44,887 nt of DNA from Aeromonas simiae (GTDB taxonomy: Bacteria; Pseudomonadota; Gammaproteobacteria; Enterobacterales; Aeromonadaceae). Where the stretch lies: the NCBI RefSeq assembly GCF_000820125.1, contig NZ_CDBY01000062.1:1-44887 (forward strand). Reading direction: 5' to 3'. The position numbers were made by a program, and so were the translations under genes. The stretch's first letter is position 1. The number at the start of each line of letters is the position of its first letter. This document shows, in pieces, positions 36,918 through 43,815 of this stretch. The notes under the pieces are model-generated. The model was not told the origin of the DNA. It was given only the letters and a program-made list of their open reading frames with translations, and searched no databases.

Positions 36918-38942
36918 ATGACATTGGCTATTTGTTTTAAATGCGGCTCAGAGAAAGCCGGGGCTTTATTGGCCTGCACTGGATGCGGCACCACTCCCCG
37001 ATCAAACGGAGAGCTGGCCTTGTCGCTCGTACTGACTGATCACCTCTCATCGAGAACGCAGCTGGCACATTACAGCCATGAGCTTCGCAATCATTTGAAG
37101 CTGTCCGTGCCATCGGATGCATTGGCTCAGGCTCAAGAAGCCCTGAAGGACCCGCAGCTCATGGCGATGCTCGGCGCTCAACCGGCATCTAGCTCCTCGG
37201 CGGTGCCAGTGCCAACAGCGGCGTCCTCCCGCCCAACCGCTGTGCCTCCTGTGCAATCGGCCCGGAATACCCCATCTCCGCGAGCCCGAGCTCAACGCAC
37301 ACTGAAGACAACCGCGCTCCATCAGACGCCCTTCGCGATTCTCAATGTGACCACTCGCGACGACCGCAGGCGAATCGTTGAGTTGGCAGAAGAGAAGTCA
37401 CTGGAGCTGGACCACGATGTCTGTCAGAAGGCACGCTCTGATCTAACGAATCCACGCACCAGGTTGAGCGCGGAGATCGCATGGCTTCCCGGCGTTTCTC
37501 CGCGAAAGGCATCCCAGCTCGTTGAAAACCTGCTCCATGATCCTATGGCGGTCAGGGAGGAGTCTGGCCTGCCCACGCTTGCACACTTGAATTTGCTCGC
37601 CGCCGCCTTCGAGGCGGTGGATGGCGAACACGATGCGGAAGACCTGGCACGTTTCATTCAGGAGGTTGCTTACCTCGTGGATGTGATCGATCCCGAAGAT
37701 GTCCTGCGCGACATCAATGAAGACCGTGCTGTCTCCGGCTTCCCGGAGGCCCGAGCACTCGACCAAATCGAAGCCGAACTGGCGGAACGTAAACGGTACT
37801 ACCGCAGCGCCATCAAGGACGCCCTCGACAGGCTGCCATCGACGACGCTTGTCCAGGTAATGACGGACACAGTGGAGGGGGTTACGTTGGGCGGCGAGGA
37901 TCACGCGCCCGAACTGATTGATGACCTTGTCGACAGCTACGAAGTGGAAACCCAAGGCTTCCTGCAGAAGGAAGCTGAGAACGTCCACAAGCTGATCAAA
38001 GCCGCCCGTGACTCGGCGAACTCGGGTGAAGCTGCCGTCAAGCCGTATGTGGACAAGCTCGATGCGGTTGCACGTAATTGGGACAAGATCGCCCAGCCCA
38101 TTCAACTGAGTTCGAAGGCGCGCGGCATCGACCACGAAGCAAGCCGAGACTTGGCCTACGAGATTCGTAGCCTCGCCATCGACCTGTTCAACACACATGA
38201 CATGTTGACGCAGTCCCAACGGCTGACTGGTCTGCTTCAAGAGCTGTTTGCCGAGCTACCTGAAGTGTCCGAGCGCGTTGAGCAGGATGCGCTTGCGCTT
38301 GCTGATATCTTCCATGAGCGGAAGCAGGCGGTAGCACGCAGAGACGAATGGGCGCGTGAGATCACCTACCGCGCTGAAATTGGTGTGATGTTCAAGGACA
38401 CACTGAGCATTTCGCCTGATGGAATCTCGTGGAAAGGACAGCATTTTTCTCTGGACTCGATCACTCGGGTTCGCTGGGGTGGTGTGCGCCACTCCGTCAA
38501 CGGCGTGCCGACGGGGACGACCTACACCATTGCCTTCGGAGACAAACGCTCCGAGGCTGTTGTTGAGCTTAAGAAAGAGGACATCTACAGCAAGTTCATC
38601 GACAAGCTCTGGCGAGCCGTGTGCATCCGCCTGTTGGGTGAGATGCTGGAAGCACTGAAGGATGGGCGGGACTTGTACTTCGGCGATGCACTTCTTCACG
38701 ACGATGGCATCACTTTGGTGAAGCACAAATTTCTGGGTGCTAATGAAAGGGTGCGGTGCACGTGGGGGCAGGTGCATATATGGAATGCTGATGGATCGTT
38801 CTGCATCGGGTTCAAAGACGACAAGAAAACCAATGTCGGCATTTCCTACATTCACGTCGCAAACACGCACATTCTGGAGCAGCTCATTCGCATGGCTTTC
38901 AAGAAGCCTGGGCTGCGCAGATTGAGCGAATTGCTGCAATGA
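36918..38942 (+). CDS. Zinc-ribbon protein with J-like segment (possible Hsp70 co-chaperone)
   Basis: The 674-residue protein opens with a zinc ribbon (C6, C9, C20, C23). After a Ser/Pro/Ala-rich linker, residues about 137-192 (TPFAILNVTTRDDRRRIVEL ... LTNPRTRLSAEIAWL) resemble helices I, II and III of a J domain. The HPD tripeptide that activates Hsp70 is missing (LELDHDV lies there). The middle is helical, with coiled-coil stretches. The end (about 490-674) has two similar beta-rich segments (ISPDGISWKGQHFSLDSIT; LHDDGITLVKHKFL), reminiscent of PH-like domains. Context with Hsp70 supports a co-chaperone-like role, but this is inference. It starts 18 bp after the peptidoglycan-binding gene. 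Confidence 0.82.
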   Translation: MTLAICFKCGSEKAGALLACTGCGTTPRSNGELALSLVLTDHLSSRTQLAHYSHELRNHLKLSVPSDALAQAQEALKDPQLMAMLGAQPASSSSAVPVPTAASSRPTAVPPVQSARNTPSPRARAQRTLKTTALHQTPFAILNVTTRDDRRRIVELAEEKSLELDHDVCQKARSDLTNPRTRLSAEIAWLPGVSPRKASQLVENLLHDPMAVREESGLPTLAHLNLLAAAFEAVDGEHDAEDLARFIQEVAYLVDVIDPEDVLRDINEDRAVSGFPEARALDQIEAELAERKRYYRSAIKDALDRLPSTTLVQVMTDTVEGVTLGGEDHAPELIDDLVDSYEVETQGFLQKEAENVHKLIKAARDSANSGEAAVKPYVDKLDAVARNWDKIAQPIQLSSKARGIDHEASRDLAYEIRSLAIDLFNTHDMLTQSQRLTGLLQELFAELPEVSERVEQDALALADIFHERKQAVARRDEWAREITYRAEIGVMFKDTLSISPDGISWKGQHFSLDSITRVRWGGVRHSVNGVPTGTTYTIAFGDKRSEAVVELKKEDIYSKFIDKLWRAVCIRLLGEMLEALKDGRDLYFGDALLHDDGITLVKHKFLGANERVRCTWGQVHIWNADGSFCIGFKDDKKTNVGISYIHVANTHILEQLIRMAFKKPGLRRLSELLQ

Positions 38943-38962
38943 CGTAATTGGGGGCAGCTTAT

Positions 38963-39607
38963 ATGGGATTTTTATCAAACCTCTTCGGGGGCAACAAAGA
39001 AGACAAGGCGTTGCGTGAGGCGCTTGCACACATCCATCGCATCCTCGATGATGAAAAGTTCCAGTTAGAGCTCGTTCATCCAATGATGAAGGCGATGCTG
39101 GAATCTGCGCCTGCCTACGACAAGGACCCGATCAGCTCTGGCCAATTTGGCTTTACTGAGACGAACCCCATCCCGGTTAACGGGCCGATCGGTCAACTGG
39201 CATATCTGTCCAGACTCGAAACGCAGTCGGGGCAGCGCATCCTGTTTCATCGCCTCGGGGCCATCGATAAAGTGGACGTGTTCGAGGCCGTGACATTCGA
39301 TGGAAGCGGATGGTTCATCTTCTTCGTTGACCTCTACCATCCCCGGCGCTCGCGCCTCACCCCAGACGGCTTCCGATTCACGAAGGATGTCGCGCAGTTC
39401 TCCGGCTTCCACAAGTTCTGCGAGACCTTCCCATACGATTTCGTCGAGAAGAAGGCCTCAGAGAGGGAGTCTGGCTTGAGCATGGCGTACATCGCCATCA
39501 GCAAGGTGTCCGACCAAATCCAGAATCGTGTTTTCAACAGGCCACTGGCCCATAAGGCTAAGCTAGACCTCGTGAAAAGCCGCTTGTCGAGCTTCCAGAC
39601 CCAATAG
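38963..39607 (+). CDS. Soluble protein of unknown function
   Basis: The 214-residue product begins MGFLSNLFGGNKEDKALREAL and has no signal peptide or transmembrane helix. The N-terminal 60 residues are helical (ALAHIHRILDDEKFQLELVHPMMKAML); the middle is mixed alpha/beta (VDVFEAVTFDGSGWFIFFVDLYHPRRSR). I recognise no family. The initial FLSNLFGG could be an amphipathic membrane-associating peptide. It is 20 bp after the zinc-ribbon gene and 9 bp before the next gene, clearly in the operon. A TTG five codons earlier is an alternative start, but the ATG at 38963 has the better-placed GGGGG. Confidence 0.85.
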   Translation: MGFLSNLFGGNKEDKALREALAHIHRILDDEKFQLELVHPMMKAMLESAPAYDKDPISSGQFGFTETNPIPVNGPIGQLAYLSRLETQSGQRILFHRLGAIDKVDVFEAVTFDGSGWFIFFVDLYHPRRSRLTPDGFRFTKDVAQFSGFHKFCETFPYDFVEKKASERESGLSMAYIAISKVSDQIQNRVFNRPLAHKAKLDLVKSRLSSFQTQ

Positions 39608-39616
39608 GCGGTGGTA

Positions 39617-40105
39617 ATGAAGAGGAACCTGCTTGCCACGCTTGCCGCATTGATGACCCTTCAGACCGGGCCAGTTCTGGCTGAAAACTATGAGGTGAGC
39701 CTGACCCGCAAGGGCAGCAACGTTTACAAGATCGACGGCAAAGACATCATCATCCAGACGCGCTACTGCTACGTCTATGCCTACTCTGAAGAGGCCATTT
39801 TCAAGGCGTCCGGCTACGGCGGAGAGCTGATCTTCTTCGACAGCAAGGATAAGTGCGATGTGAAGGCGGTTTTTGGCCTGTCGAAGCAGAAGCCTGGTAA
39901 GTACGTGGTGACGGTCAGTCGTGAAGATGATGATTGGTACGAGGCCCTCGGAACAGATTCGTACATCAAGACATCGACCTGTCTCTCCCTTGCGCTTGGC
40001 GAAGAAGCCTACCTGACAATGTCGGCGTCCGGTTTCGGACAACTTCGCTTCGAAGACGGAGACGACTGTATGGTCGAAGGCGTCTATACGAAGCTGCGGC
40101 TTTGA
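39617..40105 (+). CDS. Secreted (periplasmic) protein of unknown function
   Basis: The 162-residue precursor has a classical signal peptide (MKRNLLATLAALMTLQTGPVLA, cleavage likely after VLA-E). The mature 140 residues are beta-rich and contain four cysteines (YCYVYAY, KCDVKAV, STCLSLALG, DDCMVEG), an even number consistent with two disulfides. No lipobox is present. I know no family. The ATG at 39617 is preferred over the GTG two codons upstream because it opens the signal peptide with its basic residues. It belongs to the chaperone operon (9-bp gap before, 17-bp gap after). Confidence 0.85.
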   Translation: MKRNLLATLAALMTLQTGPVLAENYEVSLTRKGSNVYKIDGKDIIIQTRYCYVYAYSEEAIFKASGYGGELIFFDSKDKCDVKAVFGLSKQKPGKYVVTVSREDDDWYEALGTDSYIKTSTCLSLALGEEAYLTMSASGFGQLRFEDGDDCMVEGVYTKLRL

Positions 40106-40122
40106 AGAGGAGATGAAGAGCC

Positions 40123-41172
40123 GTGGCTGCTGACGACAAACAAAATGGAAACGCCAAAGGCTTCTCAGGCCTTTCGACACTTGTTTCGGATGTCGACGAG
40201 GGCAGTCCAGCCGGCCAGCCTACGCCGCAAGTAACTCCGCCGCCCAACCCCGCTCCGGTTCCCGAATCGCCGCCCAGACAGGCCGAGGAAGCTCCGTCTG
40301 CCTCAATTGTTCCGCCGCCGTCCAAATCAAAGAGCGACGGCTCATCAGACGTGGCCACCGGCAAATGGATGGTCGGTATCGGCTTGGGCATCGGGCTTCT
40401 GCTCATTGTCTTTGTTAACTCGACCAAGAACGAGCCCACCCGCTCGGCGACGGCACCAGTTGCTCAAACCCCCGTCACTGCGACCCCCACCTATTCACCG
40501 CCAACGGTTTCGCCAGTCACGCAGAGTCGGCCGATTGCCCAAGAGACAGTTATCCAGCAACGCGTGGCTACGGAGTCGGTGAACGTGCTTGGTCAGCAGG
40601 TCCTGTTCTCGAATCCAAGTGGCTATTGCACGCCGGGTGAGTCGGCGCGCGAAGTCCAGCTCATGGACTTGGCAAAGCGTTCCCTCGCAGAAGGTTCGCG
40701 CCTCGTGCATGCAGCAGTCCTTTGTTCCGAGCTGGAGGACTACAGGATGGGGCGAAGGGAAATGCTGGATCACTGGCTGCAAATCCAACTTATCGGCCCG
40801 AAGGGGAATTTCCAGCGAATCGAGATGCCGCGAGAGGCATTCCTTTCCGGCCTTTCCAAGTCGACTCCTCGGGTGAATTCTGCCGAGCTCAATCGACGGC
40901 TGAAAGCGTCGTTCGAGAATAGCGACGTCGCGCTAACAGACATAAAGTTTGAACCGATTGGGCGGGACGGGAACGCGGTCTATTTTTCCATGCGGATGAA
41001 CATGAGCGTCGGGGAAAGCAGCCGCCCAATTTCGGGAATCAGCGCAATCACGCTCCTGAACTCCCTGCCGCTCTCGATCAATGTTTATGAAGGAACCGGT
41101 TCGCCACAGAGCCGGGGCCAACTGCAAGCTATCCAGCAGGAGTTGCTGAACAGCCTCCTAACCGAGAACTGA
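40123..41172 (+). CDS. Single-pass membrane protein sharing the KGFxGLSxLVSDVD motif
   Basis: The 349-residue product starts with GTG. Residues 12-25 (KGFSGLSTLVSDVD) nearly repeat the motif of the product at 35335. The same layout follows: a Pro-rich cytoplasmic stretch, then TGKW and a transmembrane helix (81-100, WMVGIGLGIGLLLIVFV). The periplasmic part (about 105-349) has no peptidoglycan-binding domain or repeats; it has a mixed alpha/beta region (LFSNPSGYCTPGESAREVQ; IQLIGPKGNFQRIEMPREAF) I do not recognise. The two proteins look like relatives that kept the cytosolic and membrane part and changed the outer part. The stop overlaps the next start. Confidence 0.85.
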   Translation: MAADDKQNGNAKGFSGLSTLVSDVDEGSPAGQPTPQVTPPPNPAPVPESPPRQAEEAPSASIVPPPSKSKSDGSSDVATGKWMVGIGLGIGLLLIVFVNSTKNEPTRSATAPVAQTPVTATPTYSPPTVSPVTQSRPIAQETVIQQRVATESVNVLGQQVLFSNPSGYCTPGESAREVQLMDLAKRSLAEGSRLVHAAVLCSELEDYRMGRREMLDHWLQIQLIGPKGNFQRIEMPREAFLSGLSKSTPRVNSAELNRRLKASFENSDVALTDIKFEPIGRDGNAVYFSMRMNMSVGESSRPISGISAITLLNSLPLSINVYEGTGSPQSRGQLQAIQQELLNSLLTEN

Positions 41173-41825
41173 TGATGAACAAAGCAAGAACAATATTCTC
41201 CGCCCTGTGTTTCTGCTTGTTGGCTGCGGTCGCCTTGCCGGTCGCCGCACAGACTCCGGGCTATACCAAGCTCAACGTCAAGGGACGAGTTCAGATTGAA
41301 GTGCCAAGCGACTGGACGATCAGTGATGCGGAACAGCGCAGGCGTGTAAAGGAGTTTGCGGAGAAAGTCACCGGAGTTGCCATTGATCATGTGGCGTCGC
41401 TTTCGGTGCAGTCCTATCCAGCACCCTCACGGGTGTTTGTCCGGGTGTCGTTCATTCCAATGGAGCCGCCACTTACTCAAGCGGACGTTAGGCAGGAAGT
41501 TCAGGCCAATAAGCAACAGGTATTGAAAGATTTGGCGGATGTCTGGCGCGAGGAGTCCCCAACGATGTGGGCGGGGATGGCGAAGTACGGAATGAAGGAG
41601 GTCGGACGCCCCAGCTTTGCCGTTGAACCAATTGGAGGCCAGACCGCCCTGATCATTCGCTACGGACGCACATCATCGGCCAACTCGGCAGAGACGATGA
41701 GGGTAGCTCAGTACCACGTGCCGCTGGGCGCCGAGAAAGCATTGATCACGCTTTCGTACATTGAAGGGGATCAGCAGGCAATCTCTGCCCACAATCGATT
41801 GAAGAACAGCATCGTGATTCGATAA
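41172..41825 (+). CDS. Secreted (periplasmic) protein of unknown function
   Basis: The 217-residue precursor has a signal peptide (residues 1-26, FSALCFCLLAAVALPVAAQ). The mature part is mixed alpha/beta, with a pattern (VQIEVPSDWTISDAEQRRR ... ALIIRYGR ... VPLGAEKALITLSYIEGD) that resembles PsbP/DcrB-type or 'DUF1795-like' folds carrying a conserved 'P-x-x-W' near the start. This similarity is weak and unverified. The start overlaps the previous stop in TGATG. It is the second predicted secreted protein of the operon. Confidence 0.82.
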   Translation: MMNKARTIFSALCFCLLAAVALPVAAQTPGYTKLNVKGRVQIEVPSDWTISDAEQRRRVKEFAEKVTGVAIDHVASLSVQSYPAPSRVFVRVSFIPMEPPLTQADVRQEVQANKQQVLKDLADVWREESPTMWAGMAKYGMKEVGRPSFAVEPIGGQTALIIRYGRTSSANSAETMRVAQYHVPLGAEKALITLSYIEGDQQAISAHNRLKNSIVIR

Positions 41826-41843
41826 GAAGAACAGGAACAGCCA

Positions 41844-42473
41844 ATGGCCTACGAAGATCCCAATGCACCGTCGCCAAGCTTCGACGGGTTCGCCCAGGAG
41901 CCAAAATCATCCGTTGATCAGAGCAAAAGTTTTCTTGGGGGGCAACATCACCCATGGAGACGATTGTTCGCACGGACGGTGGACATTTGCACCGCAGGGT
42001 TTCTTTTGTTTCTTCTGTTGATATTCGCGTTAAGCGCAACGATGCCAGAACAGGCGGCGGGCTTCGCCAAGGCAATAGAGAATCCCATCATTGCCGGTAT
42101 CGTGCTGTATCTGGTGTGGGTGCCTGCGGAATCAGTGTTTCTCGCGTTGTTCGGAACGACGCCAGCGAAATGGCTGTTCGGTATCAGGGTGGCCCATCCG
42201 GGCGGGAACCTGCTGTCCTTTCCAGAGGCGCTAAACCGCTCTTTTCTCGTCTTTCTCCAGGGTGTAGGGCTTGGCATTCCATTCGTCGCTTTGTTCACGC
42301 AACTGTTCGCGTATCGGCGACTCACAAAAACGGGCACGACGTTGTGGGACACATCTGCCGGTGCAGTGGTGCTCCACAAAAAATGGGGGGGGGTTCGTGC
42401 GCTTTTGTGTACTGCCGCCGTCTTTGCCGTGCTGATTTTGATGAGCGCATTGAACGCCGCCGGAAATCGATAA
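41844..42473 (+). CDS. RDD-family membrane protein
   Basis: The 209-residue product begins MAYEDPNAPS, shared exactly with the next gene's product. An RDD domain follows: RRLFARTVDICTAGF opens the first helix, and three or four transmembrane helices lie around 50-72, 85-108, 140-165 and 185-205. The characteristic FGTTPAKWLFGIRV loop and GTTLWDTSAGAVV end are present. RDD proteins are integral membrane proteins; some are proposed Na+(Li+)/H+ antiporters or accessory factors, so the role here is open. It is 18 bp after the preceding gene and 18 bp before the next. Confidence 0.9.
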   Translation: MAYEDPNAPSPSFDGFAQEPKSSVDQSKSFLGGQHHPWRRLFARTVDICTAGFLLFLLLIFALSATMPEQAAGFAKAIENPIIAGIVLYLVWVPAESVFLALFGTTPAKWLFGIRVAHPGGNLLSFPEALNRSFLVFLQGVGLGIPFVALFTQLFAYRRLTKTGTTLWDTSAGAVVLHKKWGGVRALLCTAAVFAVLILMSALNAAGNR

Positions 42474-42491
42474 CCACACTAGGAGAAGCCA

Positions 42492-42770
42492 ATGGCCTAC
42501 GAAGACCCAAACGCGCCATCCGCAACGTCTGCGCCCGCGCCCGCATCAGCACCGGCAAGTACGCCCGAAAAGAAATCCGGCTCATGGGACTGGCTCTGGC
42601 CGTCGATTTTGGCCGTTATCATCGTCAAGCTGTTTGGCCTTGTCGGTGGTTTGGTCGCCTTTGGCAGCTATTACTGGCTTAAACCAAAGCTGGGAACATG
42701 GGGGGCTGTCGCCGCTTCCGGTGTCATTGGCGTTGTTGTCGCAATTGGTCTCTTGGCGATGATTCGCTGA
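42492..42770 (+). CDS. Small two-helix membrane protein with MAYEDPNAPS start
   Basis: The 92-residue product starts MAYEDPNAPSATSAPAPAS, a Pro/Ala/Ser-rich cytoplasmic stretch of about 35 residues. Two transmembrane helices follow (about 36-58 and 70-90; WLWPSILAVIIVKLFGLVGG, WGAVAASGVIGVVVAIGLL). The first ten residues are identical to the RDD protein upstream, while the rest is unrelated. It is the last gene of the operon. No hairpin follows, and the convergent lysozyme gene ends 15 bp further on. Confidence 0.83.
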   Translation: MAYEDPNAPSATSAPAPASAPASTPEKKSGSWDWLWPSILAVIIVKLFGLVGGLVAFGSYYWLKPKLGTWGAVAASGVIGVVVAIGLLAMIR

Positions 42771-42785
42771 CAGCTGTTGGCCCGA

Positions 42786-43217
42786 TCATGAGAGGAGCAG
42801 CATTACTTCCGCCTCGCGCCGCGCTACGAGTCCCGGCAGCACTTTCCCACCGCCATACACCCAGCGCCGCAGCTCTTGGCCCGCACCATGCCAGTCCCGC
42901 TGATTGACCCGCCGCCGCAACGTCGATGTCTGCAGCCGTCCGGCGCCGAGGTTGAAGGTGAAGTCGACGATGGCCGCGAGCCGCCCCTCGGACTCGGTAG
43001 CCAGCACCGGGCAGTAGCGCAGCGCAGCGGCGAGGGCTGTGCGCAGATCCTGACGCAAGTAAACCTCACCCTCTTCCTCGTCGATCGGTGGATGGTCTGG
43101 CTTGCACAAATGCCCGTAGCCGATCGTCCAGTAGCCGGCCGGGCAGATATAGGGGTGGGCCAGGCCACCCAGCGTTACTGAGAATGTGGGATAAACGGCA
43201 GAGGGGATACAGGGCAA
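42786..43217 (-). pseudogene. Truncated phage-type lysozyme (GH24)
   Basis: The open frame encodes 143 residues with the GH24 core (PYICPAGYWTIGYGHL, AAIVDFTFNLGAGRL, LRRRVNQRDW, LPGLVARREAE). Phage lysozymes of this type have an N-terminal helix with the catalytic Glu in (F)EG about 13 residues before the TIGYGH threonine. Here the aligned residues read TLGGLAH, so the glutamate is replaced by Gly, and no ATG or helix precedes it; an in-frame stop (43230-43232) closes the frame. The gene ends against the left end of the transposon, so insertion or rearrangement probably removed its front. It is unlikely to have lysozyme activity. The only start is a TTG at 43215-43217. Confidence 0.65.
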
Positions 43218-43273
43218 TGAGCTATCTGATTAATGAAGCGGTAGCCCCTCTCCTGCCCTTACCAATGCCAGAA

Positions 43274-43420
43274 GGATGATACTTTATTTTCATTTTTACA
43301 GGTGGCTAGTCGAAGATGTCTTCTTTTAGGATGATGCTTTAGCTGAGGGGGAGAACAAAAAAACCGCCAATTTAGCGGTTTTGACAGTTATTTAGGATGA
43401 TACTTTATTATCCGCCCACA
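43274..43420 (-). repeat. Transposon left end with three spaced TnsB-type sites
   Basis: Inverted copies of the right-end core occur at 43274-43300 (GGATGATACTTTATTTTCAT), 43329-43346 (GGATGATGCTTTAGC) and 43395-43420 (GGATGATACTTTATTATCC, then the terminal CCCACA). The roughly 55-66 bp spacing, against tandem packing at the other end, is the Tn7 left-end style. A hairpin lies between the second and third sites. Confidence 0.9.
43358..43382. terminator. Bidirectional terminator inside the transposon left end
   Basis: AAACCGC (43361-43367) and GCGGTTT (43375-43381) form a 7-bp stem with a 7-base loop, an A-run on one side and T's on the other. It would stop chromosomal transcription from entering the element and cargo transcription from leaving it. 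Confidence 0.7.
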
Positions 43421-43425
43421 GGGGA
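43421..43425. repeat. Target-site duplication, copy 2 (GGGGA)
   Basis: GGGGA directly after CCCACA, identical to 22833-22837. It also forms the first five bases of the displaced glmS terminator stem. Confidence 0.95.
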
Positions 43426-43445
43426 GCCGACGGCTCCCCTTTTTT
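43421..43445 (+). terminator. Displaced glmS terminator
   Basis: GGGGAGCC-GAC-GGCTCCCC (43421-43439) is a perfect 8-bp stem followed by six T's. Before insertion this lay about 20 bases after the glmS stop. The target duplication kept it whole on this side, while the glmS side retains only GGGGA. Confidence 0.92.
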
Positions 43446-43815
43446 ATGGGGGCGGCGGCAAAGCTTGCCGAGCCGATATTGCATAACTATTGAATGTGAA
43501 CATGGGGTCATCCCCGGCCATGACGCCCGCATGGGAGGGGGCATCGAGCCCCTTTCCATACACCGCCATGAAAGCCTTTTCTGTGATGCCAGGCACACAA
43601 TGAAACGCCCCATCACCGGAAATTTTAAGGTGTTATTTCTCGTCCTATTTGGTTCTTGATTCAGATTAGGTTTGTGCCCAGATCGGGGGCGTAGAGTGGT
43701 CCCCATCGTGAGCGGTGGCGAAGTGGCTGACGGAATATGCATATCCCACCGCATTATTCTCGCCTTGTGACCCGGAGATGGTCATTGGGTGACGAGTCGT
43801 GGCTCCGCTTTCGAG
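43446..43815. other. Non-coding stretch between the glmS terminator and hypF
   Basis: About 370 bases without a convincing gene. A 64-codon open frame (43465-43659) has a cysteine-containing, low-similarity product and no ribosome-binding site. I could not find a clear sigma-70, sigma-54 or FNR site for hypF by eye. Confidence 0.5.

Larger units (their letters stand above)
22838..43420. mobile_element. Tn7-like transposon inserted at glmS, complete
   Basis: The element runs from TGTGGG (22838-22843) to CCCACA (43415-43420), 20,583 bp, flanked by the 5-bp duplication GGGGA (22833-22837 and 43421-43425). The glmS-proximal (right) end has three adjacent 20-bp TnsB-type repeats; the far (left) end has three spaced ones, as in Tn7. 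tnsA, tnsB, tnsC, tnsD and tnsE follow in Tn7 order with intact catalytic motifs. The rest (30568-43273) is cargo: a broken HTH gene, an eleven-gene chaperone/envelope operon, and a truncated lysozyme. No antibiotic-resistance gene, integron or Cas gene is present. Everything needed for transposition looks functional. Confidence 0.97.

Noticed and set aside
36638-36940. Overlapping gene in the repeat region of the peptidoglycan-binding protein
   Set aside because: It is an alternative frame of the tandem repeats; the main frame is well conserved across all four units.
31023-42770. The known heat-resistance island (locus of heat resistance / TLQC)
   Set aside because: The hallmark genes (small Hsp20s, ClpK, FtsH protease, YfdX, HdeD, thioredoxin) are absent; the AAA+ protein lacks the FtsH protease motif.
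22838-43420. A CRISPR-associated (Cas-guided) Tn7-like transposon
   Set aside because: No Cas gene or CRISPR array is present; insertion at glmS with a full TnsD and TnsE fits classical Tn7 targeting.
43465-43659. Small gene between the glmS terminator and hypF
   Set aside because: No ribosome-binding site, no domain, cysteine/histidine-scattered composition; likely chance.
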